Assembly: GCF_031180885.1 (NCBI RefSeq)
Contig: NZ_JAPSLK010000004.1
Location: 226,551 to 290,550, forward strand
From: Saccharothrix sp.
Lineage (GTDB): Bacteria; Actinomycetota; Actinomycetes; Mycobacteriales; Pseudonocardiaceae
Reading direction: 5' to 3'
DNA: 64,000 nucleotides
Part shown: positions 9,108 to 17,884 of the stretch, piece by piece
Layout of the letters: every line of letters begins with the position of its first letter
Numbering within the stretch: position 1 is the stretch's first letter
The notes under the pieces: model-generated
What the model was told of the DNA's origin: nothing
Seen by the model: only the letters and a program-made list of their open reading frames with translations
Databases searched by the model: none
Made by a program: the position numbers and the translations under genes

Positions 9108-9903
9108 GCGGTTGCGCCGGCTCCAGAGCTGGTTGCAGGGCGCGATCCTGGGCCCGCCGGACGCCGGTGAGCCGGCGGACGTGGTGGTGGGGACGGCACG
9201 GCTGTCCGCGGCGCGGCGGCTGGCGATCTACCAGCACGGTTACCGCTCCAGGCTGGTCAACTGCCTGAACGCGCAGTACCCGGTCGCCCGGCACCTGCTC
9301 GGCGCGGAGTTGTTCGAGGAGTTCGCCCGGGAGTACCTGCGGGCCCGCCCTTCGCGCAGCTACACGTTGGAGGCGCTCGGCGCGGGGTTCGCCGACCACT
9401 TGGCCGCCGGTCGTCCGGACCTGGCCTCGGGGGAGCGGGAGCCGTGGATCGACCTGCTGCTCGACGTCGTCCGGTTCGAGCGGGCCTTCACCGAGGCGCA
9501 CGCCGCGGCCGGCGCGGAGTTCGGCGAACCGCCACCGGTCGCGCCGGAGTTCGGTGACCCGAGGTGGGCGGACACCGCGGTGTCCACTGTGGAGTGCCTG
9601 CGGCTGGTTCGGGCGGGTTTCCCGGTGCACACCTTCGCGGTCGCGGTGCGTGCCGGTCAGGATCCGCCGCTGCCCCGGCCGGGTGAGGTCCGGTTGGCGT
9701 TGGCGCGCACCGACTTCGTGGTGACGGTGGCCGAACTGGACGAACCCCGCTACCGGCTGCTGGCGGCGCTGCGGGCCGGCACGCCCCTGGGCCGGGCCGG
9801 TCGCGACGCCGGGTTGACCCCGCAGGAGGCCGACGCGTGCCTGCGCACCTGGATCGCCGATCGACTGATCGTCGGAATCAACGGAAGGACTCCCCACCGA
9901 TGA
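9097..9903 (+). CDS. HvfC/BufC-like partner protein (DUF2063)
   Basis: 268 residues from GTG 9097, overlapping the MNIO gene. The N-terminal helical region ([53 protein letters not shown]) is the DUF2063 domain of BufC/HvfC proteins, which bind the substrate and present it to the MNIO enzyme. A C-terminal winged-helix-like part follows ([20 protein letters not shown]). It stops in an ATGA overlap with the ferritin-like gene, so at least four genes are co-transcribed. Confidence 0.9.
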   Translation: MSAERLRRLQSWLQGAILGPPDAGEPADVVVGTARLSAARRLAIYQHGYRSRLVNCLNAQYPVARHLLGAELFEEFAREYLRARPSRSYTLEALGAGFADHLAAGRPDLASGEREPWIDLLLDVVRFERAFTEAHAAAGAEFGEPPPVAPEFGDPRWADTAVSTVECLRLVRAGFPVHTFAVAVRAGQDPPLPRPGEVRLALARTDFVVTVAELDEPRYRLLAALRAGTPLGRAGRDAGLTPQEADACLRTWIADRLIVGINGRTPHR

Positions 9904-11192
9904 CCACCACCCACACCGCCGTGCCCAGGGGGTACCGGTCCCCCACGGCCGACAAACCGATCGACTCCGTCGACTCGCTGTTTTCGCACCTCTACGACGC
10001 GGCCCGGCTGGAGCTGTCGACCATCCCGCTGTACCTGTACGCCGCGTACTCGATCAAGACGGACAACGTGTCGCAGTGGTCGGCGGGACCGGGCGCCTTC
10101 CGGCTGATCAAGAGCATCGTGGTCGAGGAGATGCTGCACCTGTCCCTGGTGCGCAACCTGATCGTGGCCATCGGGCGCGGCGACGACATCAAGTTCCAGA
10201 ACGCGGATTTCGTTCCGAAGTTCCCTTCACCGATGTTGCACCGGGTGCCGAAGCTCGAGCTCAAGTTGTCCCGGCTGACCACGGACCTGGTTCGGGACGT
10301 CTTCATGCCGCTGGAACTCCCGGCGAAGGTGGGCGCGCCGGAGGAGCCGGGCAAGCACTACCAGACGATCGGCCAGTTCTACAAGGCGATCTTCGACGGT
10401 TTCCAGCGGCTGTGCGGTATCGATCCCGTGGTGCCCTCCCGACGGGATCCGCGGCGGGAGCGAGAGCTGGAGCTGGAGCTGTTCAAGCACAACCGGCTGG
10501 ACCTGCAGTACACCAACACGTACTGGAACGAGGGCGGCGGGGGCGCGCCGATCATCGTGAACGACCTGTATTCGGCGCTCACCGCGATCAACGTGATCGT
10601 GGAGCAGGGCGAGGGCATGGACCCGGACCAGCAGGTGGTGCCGATCGACCCGGCGGATCCGAAGGAGGGCATGACGACGGGTCTGTTCGAGGCTCCGCAC
10701 TACGTGAAGTTCAAGCGCATCGCCGACGGCTGGGAACCGATCGGCGAGGTCTACCACGTGCCGGAGAACCCGCGCGTGGCCGATTACCCCGAGGGGCCCG
10801 TCCGCGACCTCGGACAGTTGGCGTGCGCCGCCTACACCTACGTGCTCGCGCTTTTGGACGAGCTCTACAACACCTCGGGGATGGACGTGAAGCCGGGCGC
10901 GAGGAGCCCGCGTTACGGGTTGGAGCGCGTGTTCGTCGCGGCGATGCAGGGTCTGCTGTTCGGGGTGGTCAAGGAGTTGGTCCGCACGCCGATCACCGAG
11001 GGGCCGCACCGCACGTTGCACGCCGCGCCGACGTTCGAGTACTACGAATTCCCTGAGGACGTGCCGATGACCCAGCACCTGAAGGAGCTGTGCGAGCTCG
11101 TGCTGCCGCACTACCCGGCGCTCGGCGGGGACAACGGCGTCCTGTGGCTGATCAGCGAGCAGATGCCGAAGGACCTCGGCACCCGCCATTAG
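9900..11192 (+). CDS. Ferritin-like (VioB/PF12902-type) protein
   Basis: 430 residues from ATG 9900 in an ATGA overlap. The first 150 residues are a ferritin-like four-helix region with iron-ligand signatures: AARLELSTIPLYLYAAY (first Glu) and SIVVEEMLHLSLVRNLI (E-x-x-H). This type of domain is found in VioB and related iminophenyl-pyruvate synthases. The remainder has a second helical part (LGQLACAAYTYVLALLDELY). Coupling to an MNIO operon suggests it handles iron or oxygen, or acts on the same substrate. Catalytic function unknown. Confidence 0.75.
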   Translation: MTTTHTAVPRGYRSPTADKPIDSVDSLFSHLYDAARLELSTIPLYLYAAYSIKTDNVSQWSAGPGAFRLIKSIVVEEMLHLSLVRNLIVAIGRGDDIKFQNADFVPKFPSPMLHRVPKLELKLSRLTTDLVRDVFMPLELPAKVGAPEEPGKHYQTIGQFYKAIFDGFQRLCGIDPVVPSRRDPRRERELELELFKHNRLDLQYTNTYWNEGGGGAPIIVNDLYSALTAINVIVEQGEGMDPDQQVVPIDPADPKEGMTTGLFEAPHYVKFKRIADGWEPIGEVYHVPENPRVADYPEGPVRDLGQLACAAYTYVLALLDELYNTSGMDVKPGARSPRYGLERVFVAAMQGLLFGVVKELVRTPITEGPHRTLHAAPTFEYYEFPEDVPMTQHLKELCELVLPHYPALGGDNGVLWLISEQMPKDLGTRH

Positions 11193-11201
11193 GAACGGGG
11201 T

Positions 11202-11248
11202 GACCCGGCCGGCCCGCGGTGGGGCGTTCCCACCGCGGCCGGCCGGGT
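11202..11248. terminator. Very strong bidirectional terminator hairpin
   Basis: A stem of about 21 base pairs (5' arm gacccggccggcc...cggtggg, 3' arm its complement with one bulged base) encloses a loop of about 4 bases. It sits 9 bases after the ferritin-like stop and about 20 bases before the stop of the convergent gene at 11270, so it can end transcription from both sides. Confidence 0.85.
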
Positions 11249-11269
11249 CGAGGTCGGTCCACAGCGGCG

Positions 11270-12250
11270 TCACATCGTCTTCACCCTGGTGAGCACGTTG
11301 GAGGTCGGGTGCTGGAAGGTGTAGTGCTCGTCGCCGATCAGGATGTCGAGCACGATGCGCTGCGTGTAGGCGAGGATGTCGTAGTTGGCGCCGCCGTCGA
11401 GTGACATGAGCCAGTAGTCCGCGCCGTAGCCGGTGAGTGCCGCCTTCCGCTGTTCGAAGGGGATGTTCATCACCTGGCCACCGTTGGCGGTGTCGACCTG
11501 GCAGTGGATGTGGTTGGAGACGGGGTGGCCGGCCGCGAACAGGTCCAGGATCGCGACTTGGAGCGGCAGGTTGATCTGTTCGGTCAGCTCGGGTTGAGGG
11601 TTTTGGTAGTCGTCCGGAGCGGTGAGGGTGTCTTGGTACGGTGAGGTGTCGAGACCTTCGGGGGTCGGCTCCGGAGAGCTCGCTTTCGGGATCAGCGGTG
11701 CGAGGAGATGTTCCGTGTAGTTGCCCATGGCCAGGACCGAGACGCCGTGTGGCACCGAGATCTGCTTGCAGATCGTTTGTGTCGAGGGCTGTGGTTCGGG
11801 ATCGCCCGGCTCATAGGCTTGGGGGTCCGTCGGATAGGGGCCGATCGGCTGGTTTTCCGTCTGGAGGTACAGCCACGCCCCGTTCTCCTCGTGGACGATG
11901 GTGTCGATGCCGGGGCCTTCGGCGAAACGAATCTGCTGGTCGTAGAACAGCGCGTACGGCGACTGCTGGTAGTCGCCGCCCCGGTTCGGCGCCTCCACCG
12001 GGCCGACCACGTCGCCCATGCCTTTGAACACGATCTTCTCGTAGTAGGTGAAGTTCTTCAGGATGTACCCCGAGTTCTTCCCGTTCTGGGGTGACTGCTG
12101 CGGTAGGGGCATGACGTTGTACGAGTACGGGCTGTCCGGGCCGCCCTTGCCGGTGCCGGGCAGGTCCTGATTCGTCCACGTGCCGATCAGCAGTTGCTGG
12201 AAGTGTGACAGGTCCGCGATTTGTGCCTTGAGTGGCATCAGGCGCTCCAT
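11270..12250 (-). CDS. Heme-binding/lipocalin-like barrel protein, uncertain
   Basis: 326 residues. ATG 12250 has ggaggaac directly upstream; a longer start at 12277 is less likely. No signal peptide is seen. The first half has the pattern of FABP/nitrobindin-like barrels: LLIGTWTNQDLPGTG, a strand pair LKNFTYYEKIVFKG, ALFYDQQIRFAEG, and a late ENGAWLYLQTE. It then continues with a second region containing HPVSNHIHCQVDTANGG. Function is unknown. Position opposite the bufferin-like operon suggests a related metal or heme role, but it is separately transcribed. Confidence 0.5.
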   Translation of the reverse strand: MERLMPLKAQIADLSHFQQLLIGTWTNQDLPGTGKGGPDSPYSYNVMPLPQQSPQNGKNSGYILKNFTYYEKIVFKGMGDVVGPVEAPNRGGDYQQSPYALFYDQQIRFAEGPGIDTIVHEENGAWLYLQTENQPIGPYPTDPQAYEPGDPEPQPSTQTICKQISVPHGVSVLAMGNYTEHLLAPLIPKASSPEPTPEGLDTSPYQDTLTAPDDYQNPQPELTEQINLPLQVAILDLFAAGHPVSNHIHCQVDTANGGQVMNIPFEQRKAALTGYGADYWLMSLDGGANYDILAYTQRIVLDILIGDEHYTFQHPTSNVLTRVKTM

Positions 12251-12449
12251 TGTTCCTCCCCAGCCCCCCTGAAACATGGTCGATCGTCGCCGGCACGCAC
12301 ATCAAGGGAACCCCGGAGGCGTCACCCCTCGTGGCATCTCCGTCACACGTTCGGAGACGAGTTCGTCGCGTGACGCGACCGCCGGGACCAAGCGCTGTCT
12401 CGTGAGTCGGTGACGGCTCGGCTGGGTCGATCGGCGATCAGGGTCGGGT

Positions 12450-12700
12450 GCGGGTGATCTCGGCGTCCCGGTCGGAGTGGATGAACCACCGGTACTCCAC
12501 CGATCTCCGGGTCGCCGTCGACGCCGGCACCCGCCTGGTGATCGCGGGCGGTGATCCCGCGGGCGGTGATCCCGCGTCCGGGCAGCCGCAACGACCGCAC
12601 CGTCCACCACGACTCCGGCATCGCCGACGCGCTCGCCGGGCGTCCACCCGCGACGCTGGCGGGCGTCGCATCGGTCAGCGGTAGCAGCACCGCGGACTGC
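12450..12700 (+). pseudogene. Remnant of a DDE transposase
   Basis: A frame around 12478-12540 reads HRYSTDLRVAVDAGTRLVIA and a shifted frame around 12575-12640 reads RPGSRNDRTVHHDSGIADAL. Together they match the central catalytic part of IS5-like DDE transposases (strand with Asp, then PGxRND). Both ends are missing and the frame is broken. A 15-base direct duplication (ggcggtgatcccgcg twice, about 12547-12576) lies at the break. Only a fossil, no terminal repeats seen. Confidence 0.55.
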
Positions 12701-12886
12701 CGAGATGAGGTTCCGACGAAGCCGGCCGCGCCGCGGGGACCGGGCTCCGAAGGGGCAGCGGTGTTGGACCAGGTCGCCGTGTCCGGTCCGGAGCACCCGG
12801 AACAGCACCGCGGCCTCCCGAGAAGGAGTTCTCCGGGTGCCGGTGCCCGCCGTCCGGGCGTTCGGTCGTCATCCGGCGTCCGAGCG

Positions 12887-13531
12887 CTACCGCAGGATCC
12901 CCTCGTGCAGCGCCCGCAGGACCGCGTTGGTCCGGTCCCGGGCGCCGAGTTTGAGCAGGATGGTCGAGACGTGATTCTTCACCGTGCCTTCGGCGAGGAA
13001 CAGGGCCGCGGAGATCTCCCGGTTGTTGTAGCCCTCGGCCACCAGCCGCAGCACCTCCCGCTCGCGCTCGGTGAGCTCCTTCACGGACGCTGCGCCGGCC
13101 CCCACCGGCGACCGGCCGGAGCGGATCGCCCGCAGCAGCCGGTCGGTGATGGACGGGGCGATCAGGGTCCCGCCGCCGGCCAGGGTGTGCACCGCACGGG
13201 TCAGCTGCTCGAGCGTCACGTCCTTGAGCAGGTACCCGCGCGCGCCGGCGTGGAGCGCGTCGAGCACCAGCGAGTCGTCGTCGAAGGTCGTCAGGACGAG
13301 CACCGGGACCTCGACACCACGCTCGCGCAACCGGTGCAGGGTCCAAATGCCGTCGTACCGGGGCATCCGCAGGTCGAGCAGGACCACGTCCGGCGCCGTC
13401 TCGGCGATGACGTCCAGCGCGGACTGCCCGTCGTCGGCCTCGCCGGCCACCTCGACCTCGGCGACCTCCAGCAGGGTGCGGATCCCCTGCCGAACCAGGG
13501 TCTGGTCGTCGACCACCACGACCCGGGTCAC
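12887..13531 (-). CDS. NarL/LuxR-family response regulator
   Basis: 214 residues. The receiver domain (residues 1-120) has the acidic pair VVVDDQ, phospho-acceptor Asp in DVVLLDLRMP, the LTTF Thr and the LLKD Lys. The C-terminal LuxR helix-turn-helix reads LTEREREVLRLVAEGYNNRE and GTVKNHVSTILLKLGA. GTG start at 13531 overlaps the kinase stop as GTGA. It is the partner of the kinase at 13528-14631 and probably controls the divergent ABC transporter. Confidence 0.95.
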   Translation of the reverse strand: MTRVVVVDDQTLVRQGIRTLLEVAEVEVAGEADDGQSALDVIAETAPDVVLLDLRMPRYDGIWTLHRLRERGVEVPVLVLTTFDDDSLVLDALHAGARGYLLKDVTLEQLTRAVHTLAGGGTLIAPSITDRLLRAIRSGRSPVGAGAASVKELTEREREVLRLVAEGYNNREISAALFLAEGTVKNHVSTILLKLGARDRTNAVLRALHEGILR

Positions 13532-14631
13532 GACACCGGCACCCGCGCCGTCACCCGGAACCCGCCGCTGCCGTCGAACGCCACGGCGCCGCCGAGCGCC
13601 TCGAACCGCTCGACGAGCCCGCGCAGCCCGTTGCCGAGCACCGGCTCACGCGCCCCGCGCCCGTCGTCCACGGCGGTCAGGATCGCGGACGGCCCGTCGG
13701 AGGAGACCTGGATCCACAGCTCGCGGGCGTCGGCATGGCGGATCGCGTTCGTCACCAGTTCCTGCACGGCCCGCACGAACGCGGCGGTCTGCTCCTCACC
13801 CACCCGGACGTCGGCGTCGACGTCGATCGACACCTCCAGACCCGGCAGGTCCTGCACCACCTGACGCAGCGCCTCGGTGAGATCCGACGGCTCGGTCCGC
13901 AACTCGCCCACCGTCGCGCGCACGTCCGCCAGCAGGTCCCGGGCGACCCGGTTCGCCCGGTCGACGTGGGTCCGCGCCTGCTCGGGTTCGCGGTGCCGCG
14001 CCGCCTCCAGCTCCAGCGTGAGGACGGTCAGCTGGTGGCCGATGAGATCGTGCAGGTCACGCGAGATCCGCAGGCGCTCCGCCGTGCGGGTCGACTCCGA
14101 CAGCAGGACCGCGGTCGCCCGCAGGTCGACGTGTGCCTCGGTCAGCTCACGGCGCATCCGCTGCTCGCGAACGAACGCCACGGAACTCAGCACCACCGCC
14201 AACTGGATCAGCAGGTAGAAGCCCAAGGTGGTCGTCGTCTCGGCGACCCCTCCGCCGCGCTGCACCGCGACCAGCGCGAGGACACCCGTGTTGAGCCCCA
14301 CGACGACGAACGCGACGTACACCGGCGCGACGTAGACGCTCAACGCCGCGACGAGGACCAGCAGGATCGACAGCAGCCCGAGGTTCGGCGCGGTGAGCAC
14401 GACCGCCCAGCACGACCCGACCGCCGCGGCGAACGCCACGTGCCTGAACGTGGACGGCCGGTCGCCGACCGCGGTGACCAGCAGGACGGCGATGTGCGCG
14501 GCGAACAGCGCGATCCACCAGCCTCGGGCGATCGTCGGCTCGGCGACTCCGAACAGGACCGGCCCGCCCACCGCTACCGACACGACGAGCATCGCCAGCC
14601 CGGACCACACCTCCACCCCCACTCGACGCAT
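13528..14631 (-). CDS. Membrane sensor histidine kinase, HisKA_3 type
   Basis: 367 residues. Five to six membrane segments cover about residues 10-165 with little exposed loop, as in intramembrane-sensing kinases. A dimerisation box with the phospho-His follows (RISRDLHDLIGHQLTVL). The ATP-binding region has AVQELVTNAIRHADA and DDGRGA...GNGLRGLVERFEALGG. The compact sensor and adjacent drug-type ABC transporter resemble systems answering cell-envelope or antibiotic stress. It lies 114 bases from and divergent to the ABC operon, so the shared intergenic region should hold the operator. Confidence 0.93.
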   Translation of the reverse strand: MRRVGVEVWSGLAMLVVSVAVGGPVLFGVAEPTIARGWWIALFAAHIAVLLVTAVGDRPSTFRHVAFAAAVGSCWAVVLTAPNLGLLSILLVLVAALSVYVAPVYVAFVVVGLNTGVLALVAVQRGGGVAETTTTLGFYLLIQLAVVLSSVAFVREQRMRRELTEAHVDLRATAVLLSESTRTAERLRISRDLHDLIGHQLTVLTLELEAARHREPEQARTHVDRANRVARDLLADVRATVGELRTEPSDLTEALRQVVQDLPGLEVSIDVDADVRVGEEQTAAFVRAVQELVTNAIRHADARELWIQVSSDGPSAILTAVDDGRGAREPVLGNGLRGLVERFEALGGAVAFDGSGGFRVTARVPVS

Positions 14632-14744
14632 GACACCACCTTAGGTTCCGGGCGCCGCGCCGCGCCGGTGCCGAAAGTCATGGTGTGGGCTCCTGACCAT
14701 CGGCACAGGCGCACCGCCGCCCGCGCCACCTAGCGTCCCGGCCC

Positions 14745-15482
14745 ATGAGCAGCACCACGGCCGCGATCGAGGCCGAGAACCTCCACAAGCGGTACGGCGA
14801 CACGGTCGCGGTCGACGATCTGAGCCTGCGGGTCGCCACGGGCGAAGTGCTCGGCATCCTCGGCACCAACGGCGCCGGCAAGACCACCGCCGTCGAGATG
14901 ATCGCCGGGTTGCGCAACCCGGACCGCGGCCGGGTCCGCGTGCTCGGCCTGGACCCGGTTCGCGACCGCGCGAAGGTCCGGCAGGTGCTCGGCGTCCAGC
15001 TGCAAGAGGCCACCCTGCACAGCGCGTTGACCGTCGCCGAGCTCCTCGCCCTCCACCGCAGCTTCTACCCCGACCCCAGGCCCGCCGAGGAGCTGCTGGA
15101 GCTGGTCGGTCTGGCCGGCCGGCGCGACATCCGCTTCGACGATCTCTCCGGTGGACAGCGGCAACGCCTGTCCGTCGCCCTCGCACTCGCCGGACGGCCC
15201 CGCGCGGTGATCCTCGACGAGCTGACGACGGGCCTCGATCCGCGGGCCAGACGCCGGATGTGGACGACGATCGAGGGCCTTCGCGACGAGCGGGTCACCG
15301 TCGTCCTGGTCAGTCACGCGATGGACGAGGTAGAACGCCTCTGCGACCGCGTGGCCCTGATCGACGCGGGTCGCGTCGTCGCGCTCGACACCCCCGCCGG
15401 CCTCGTCGCGCTCGCCGGCGCCGGGAACCTCGACGAGGCGATCGTCACGCTCACCGGCAAGGAACTGGTGGACACCGAATGA
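14745..15482 (+). CDS. ABC transporter ATP-binding protein (drug-export type)
   Basis: 245 residues with complete nucleotide-binding motifs: Walker A GTNGAGKTT, Q-loop region LGVQLQEATLHSALT, signature LSGGQRQRL, Walker B AVILDELTTGLD, and switch His in LVSHAMDEVERL. It is of the DrrA/CcmA-like class that pairs with ABC-2 permeases. The permease follows in an ATGA overlap. It probably exports a drug or lipid, and its neighbour is the thiopeptide cluster. Confidence 0.95.
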   Translation: MSSTTAAIEAENLHKRYGDTVAVDDLSLRVATGEVLGILGTNGAGKTTAVEMIAGLRNPDRGRVRVLGLDPVRDRAKVRQVLGVQLQEATLHSALTVAELLALHRSFYPDPRPAEELLELVGLAGRRDIRFDDLSGGQRQRLSVALALAGRPRAVILDELTTGLDPRARRRMWTTIEGLRDERVTVVLVSHAMDEVERLCDRVALIDAGRVVALDTPAGLVALAGAGNLDEAIVTLTGKELVDTE

Positions 15483-16246
15483 GCACGGCGATCAAGGCAG
15501 GCCGGCCCGGTCCGCGGGCCTGGCTGATCATGATCGGTTGCGAGGCCAGGATGGTCGCCCGGGACACCGCCGGCCTCGTCGTCCCCATCGGGCTGCCACT
15601 GCTGATCCTGGTGATGAGCGCGTCGTCGGCGGGCGACCAGGTCGTGGCCGACGGGCGAACCGCCCTCGACGTCTTCGTCCTGCCGCTGGTGCTCACCATG
15701 GTGATCGCGACCATCGGCATCATCAACATGCCGAGCTTCCTGGCCTACTACCGCCGCAGCGGAATCCTGCGCCGGCTCGCGGTCACCCCGGCGTCACCGG
15801 TCATGGTCCTGCTGGCCCAGGTGGTGGTGAGCGTGATCCAGGCGGTCATCGGAATCACGGCCGCGCTCACCGTGGCGATGTCGGCGTTCGACGCCGGTCC
15901 CCCGACCCGCCTCGCGACCGCGCTCGGCGTGTTCGTTCTCGCGATGGCGGCGATGTACGGCGTCGGCATGATCGTCGCCGCGGTCGCGCCGACGCCCAAC
16001 TCCGCGGTGGCGATCGGGCTCGTCGCGTTCTTCGCCCTCGGCGCCCTCGGCGGCATGTTCGGCGGGCGCGACGCCCTCCCGGACGCGGTCGCGACGGTCG
16101 GCGAGTGGCTCCCGTTCGGCGCCTCGGTCGAGGCGCTGGGCGCGGCGTGGGCCGGAGCCCCGGTCGAACCGGCACACCTGGTCAGCCTGGGCGCGACGAC
16201 GGTCGTCGGCGGCACCGTCGCGGGCCTGCTCTTCCGCTGGGAGTGA
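15479..16246 (+). CDS. ABC-2 type permease
   Basis: 255 residues from ATG 15479, overlapping the ATPase stop. Six hydrophobic segments: GLVVPIGLPLLILVMSA, FVLPLVLTMVIATIGIINMP, VMVLLAQVVVSVIQAVIGIT, LGVFVLAMAAMYGVGMIVAAV, AIGLVAFFALGALGGMF, and the C-terminal VVGGTVAGLLF. Gene order and topology fit a DrrB-like efflux permease. It ends only 45 bases before the convergent thiopeptide operon. Confidence 0.93.
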   Translation: MSTAIKAGRPGPRAWLIMIGCEARMVARDTAGLVVPIGLPLLILVMSASSAGDQVVADGRTALDVFVLPLVLTMVIATIGIINMPSFLAYYRRSGILRRLAVTPASPVMVLLAQVVVSVIQAVIGITAALTVAMSAFDAGPPTRLATALGVFVLAMAAMYGVGMIVAAVAPTPNSAVAIGLVAFFALGALGGMFGGRDALPDAVATVGEWLPFGASVEALGAAWAGAPVEPAHLVSLGATTVVGGTVAGLLFRWE

Positions 16247-16291
16247 CGCCGTGACCCCGATCGGTGGGTCGCCTCAGTGGCCTGCGCGGTG

Positions 16292-17884
16292 TCACCCCGC
16301 CGACGTGGGTGCCGAGCTGACCGGCATGAGGTAGACCAGCATGTCGTTCACGCCGTCCAACCCGAGCACGTCGTGGGCCATGTCGTCGTAGAACCCGCCG
16401 ATCATCCCCAGCGACAACCCGGCCGACTGGGCCACGAGCGCGAGGTTCTGGGCCAGGTGCCCCGCCTCGACCAAGGTCAGCCGCAGCGCCCGCAGGCCGT
16501 AGAACCGGCGCAGCTCGCCTGCCCGCACGTACAGGGCGAGCAGCGCGGGTGTCGTGGCGAGCACGACGCCGTCATCCCGCGGGCCGAACCACATCGACGT
16601 CAGCGTGACCTCCGATGTGGACGGTGCGGGTGCGATCCGCACGAGGACCCGCCTCGCCTCGTCCACGTCGTACACACCCGGCGCGAGGTCGGACACCTCC
16701 CACGCGATCAACCTCAGCCGAGCGGTGTGCAGCGCGCCCGCGCTCGGGTACGGCCTGCGCCCGCCGGGCAGCGCGCCCTGCGCGGTCCACAGCAGGGTGG
16801 CCAGTTGCCCCGCTGACAGCGGCCCGGTCAACTGCTCGCCACGCGAGGTGTGGCGGTCGGACAGCGCGTCCGCCAGCGAACCGGACGGGGCCTGGGCCGG
16901 CGGCAGCGTCACGACCTCGTGCCACGGCAGCACCGGCGGCCAGGACGGGACCACGCCCTTGCGCGGTCCCTGTTCCTCCACGCCGGACAGGAACTTGCTC
17001 GCCTCCAGGTACCGGCGGTCGGGCGCCGACGCGCCGTCCTCGTGGAACGGCGTGACGCCGTCCGGGGAGCCCGCGGTCTGCGCGACCAGCCAGCACACCG
17101 TGCGCTCCTCCTCGGGGCCGATGCCGAGCCGGTTCAGCAGCATGTGCAACTGCGACGCCCACACGTACGACGGCAGGTCCGGCCGCACCTGGTCCATCCA
17201 GAACGCGACCGCGCCGGTCGCGTGGGACTCCAGCCGGTCCCAGCGGGCGCTGAGATCCGCCGCCCGTTGCTCGTGCAGCTTCCGCGCGGCCACGTGCGAG
17301 CGGAGCGTCGGCGGCGCGGACGGCTCGTGGCCCTGCCGCCACCCGGACGCGAGCGTGCGCAGCCACGACGCCGCGGCCAGGCGGTCCATCTTGAGCGCGA
17401 TGGTCGTGGCCATCACCAGCTCCACGGCGGCGCTGACCTTCGCGCCCGGTGTCCTCGCGGCGCGCAGCACGGCCACCGCGACCTCCGTGCCGCGGCAGAA
17501 CACCTCCTCCGCCACCGGCAGCGCCCGCGGTCCGCCGTACCGGTGCACTTCGGGCTCGTACGGCACCTCGCGCACGTCGCCGTGCGGCAGCCAGTCGTCC
17601 CCCGAGGTGCCGAGGGAGGCGTAGAACCGCTCGGGGTCGACCGACAGCTCGGGGAAGCCCGCGCCGGAGACCAGGTCGCGCAACTGCGCGGTGAGGTCCG
17701 TGGTCGCGTCGCGGAGCCGGATGCGCAGGTGCGGGCCGGTCGACCAGTACCGGAGGTAGAACCAGTCGGCGATCCGGCCCGCCGCGCGGTGCTCGGCCAG
17801 CGCCGGTGCGAGCGTGTCGGCGATGAACGCGTCCACGTGCTCGGTCGCCCACGACAGCCGGACGTGCAGGCTGGTCCAGGTCAT
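16292..17884 (-). CDS. Bifunctional thiopeptide enzyme (LazF-like): glutamate elimination + azoline dehydrogenase
   Basis: 530 residues, two domains. Residues 1-270 are the thiopeptide-type/SpaB_C elimination domain (SLHVRLSWATEHVDAF, WFYLRYWSTGPHLRIRLRD, RYGGPRALPVAEEVF), which removes glutamate from glutamylated Ser to give dehydroalanine. Residues 320-530 are a SagB-type FMN dehydrogenase (RRPYPSAGALHTARL, VEAGHLAQNLALVAQSAGLS, GGFYDDMAHDVLGLDG), which oxidises thiazolines to thiazoles. This fusion is characteristic of LazF in lactazole biosynthesis. The start overlaps the upstream stop as TGATG. It is the last gene of the operon. Confidence 0.88.
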   Translation of the reverse strand: MTWTSLHVRLSWATEHVDAFIADTLAPALAEHRAAGRIADWFYLRYWSTGPHLRIRLRDATTDLTAQLRDLVSGAGFPELSVDPERFYASLGTSGDDWLPHGDVREVPYEPEVHRYGGPRALPVAEEVFCRGTEVAVAVLRAARTPGAKVSAAVELVMATTIALKMDRLAAASWLRTLASGWRQGHEPSAPPTLRSHVAARKLHEQRAADLSARWDRLESHATGAVAFWMDQVRPDLPSYVWASQLHMLLNRLGIGPEEERTVCWLVAQTAGSPDGVTPFHEDGASAPDRRYLEASKFLSGVEEQGPRKGVVPSWPPVLPWHEVVTLPPAQAPSGSLADALSDRHTSRGEQLTGPLSAGQLATLLWTAQGALPGGRRPYPSAGALHTARLRLIAWEVSDLAPGVYDVDEARRVLVRIAPAPSTSEVTLTSMWFGPRDDGVVLATTPALLALYVRAGELRRFYGLRALRLTLVEAGHLAQNLALVAQSAGLSLGMIGGFYDDMAHDVLGLDGVNDMLVYLMPVSSAPTSAG

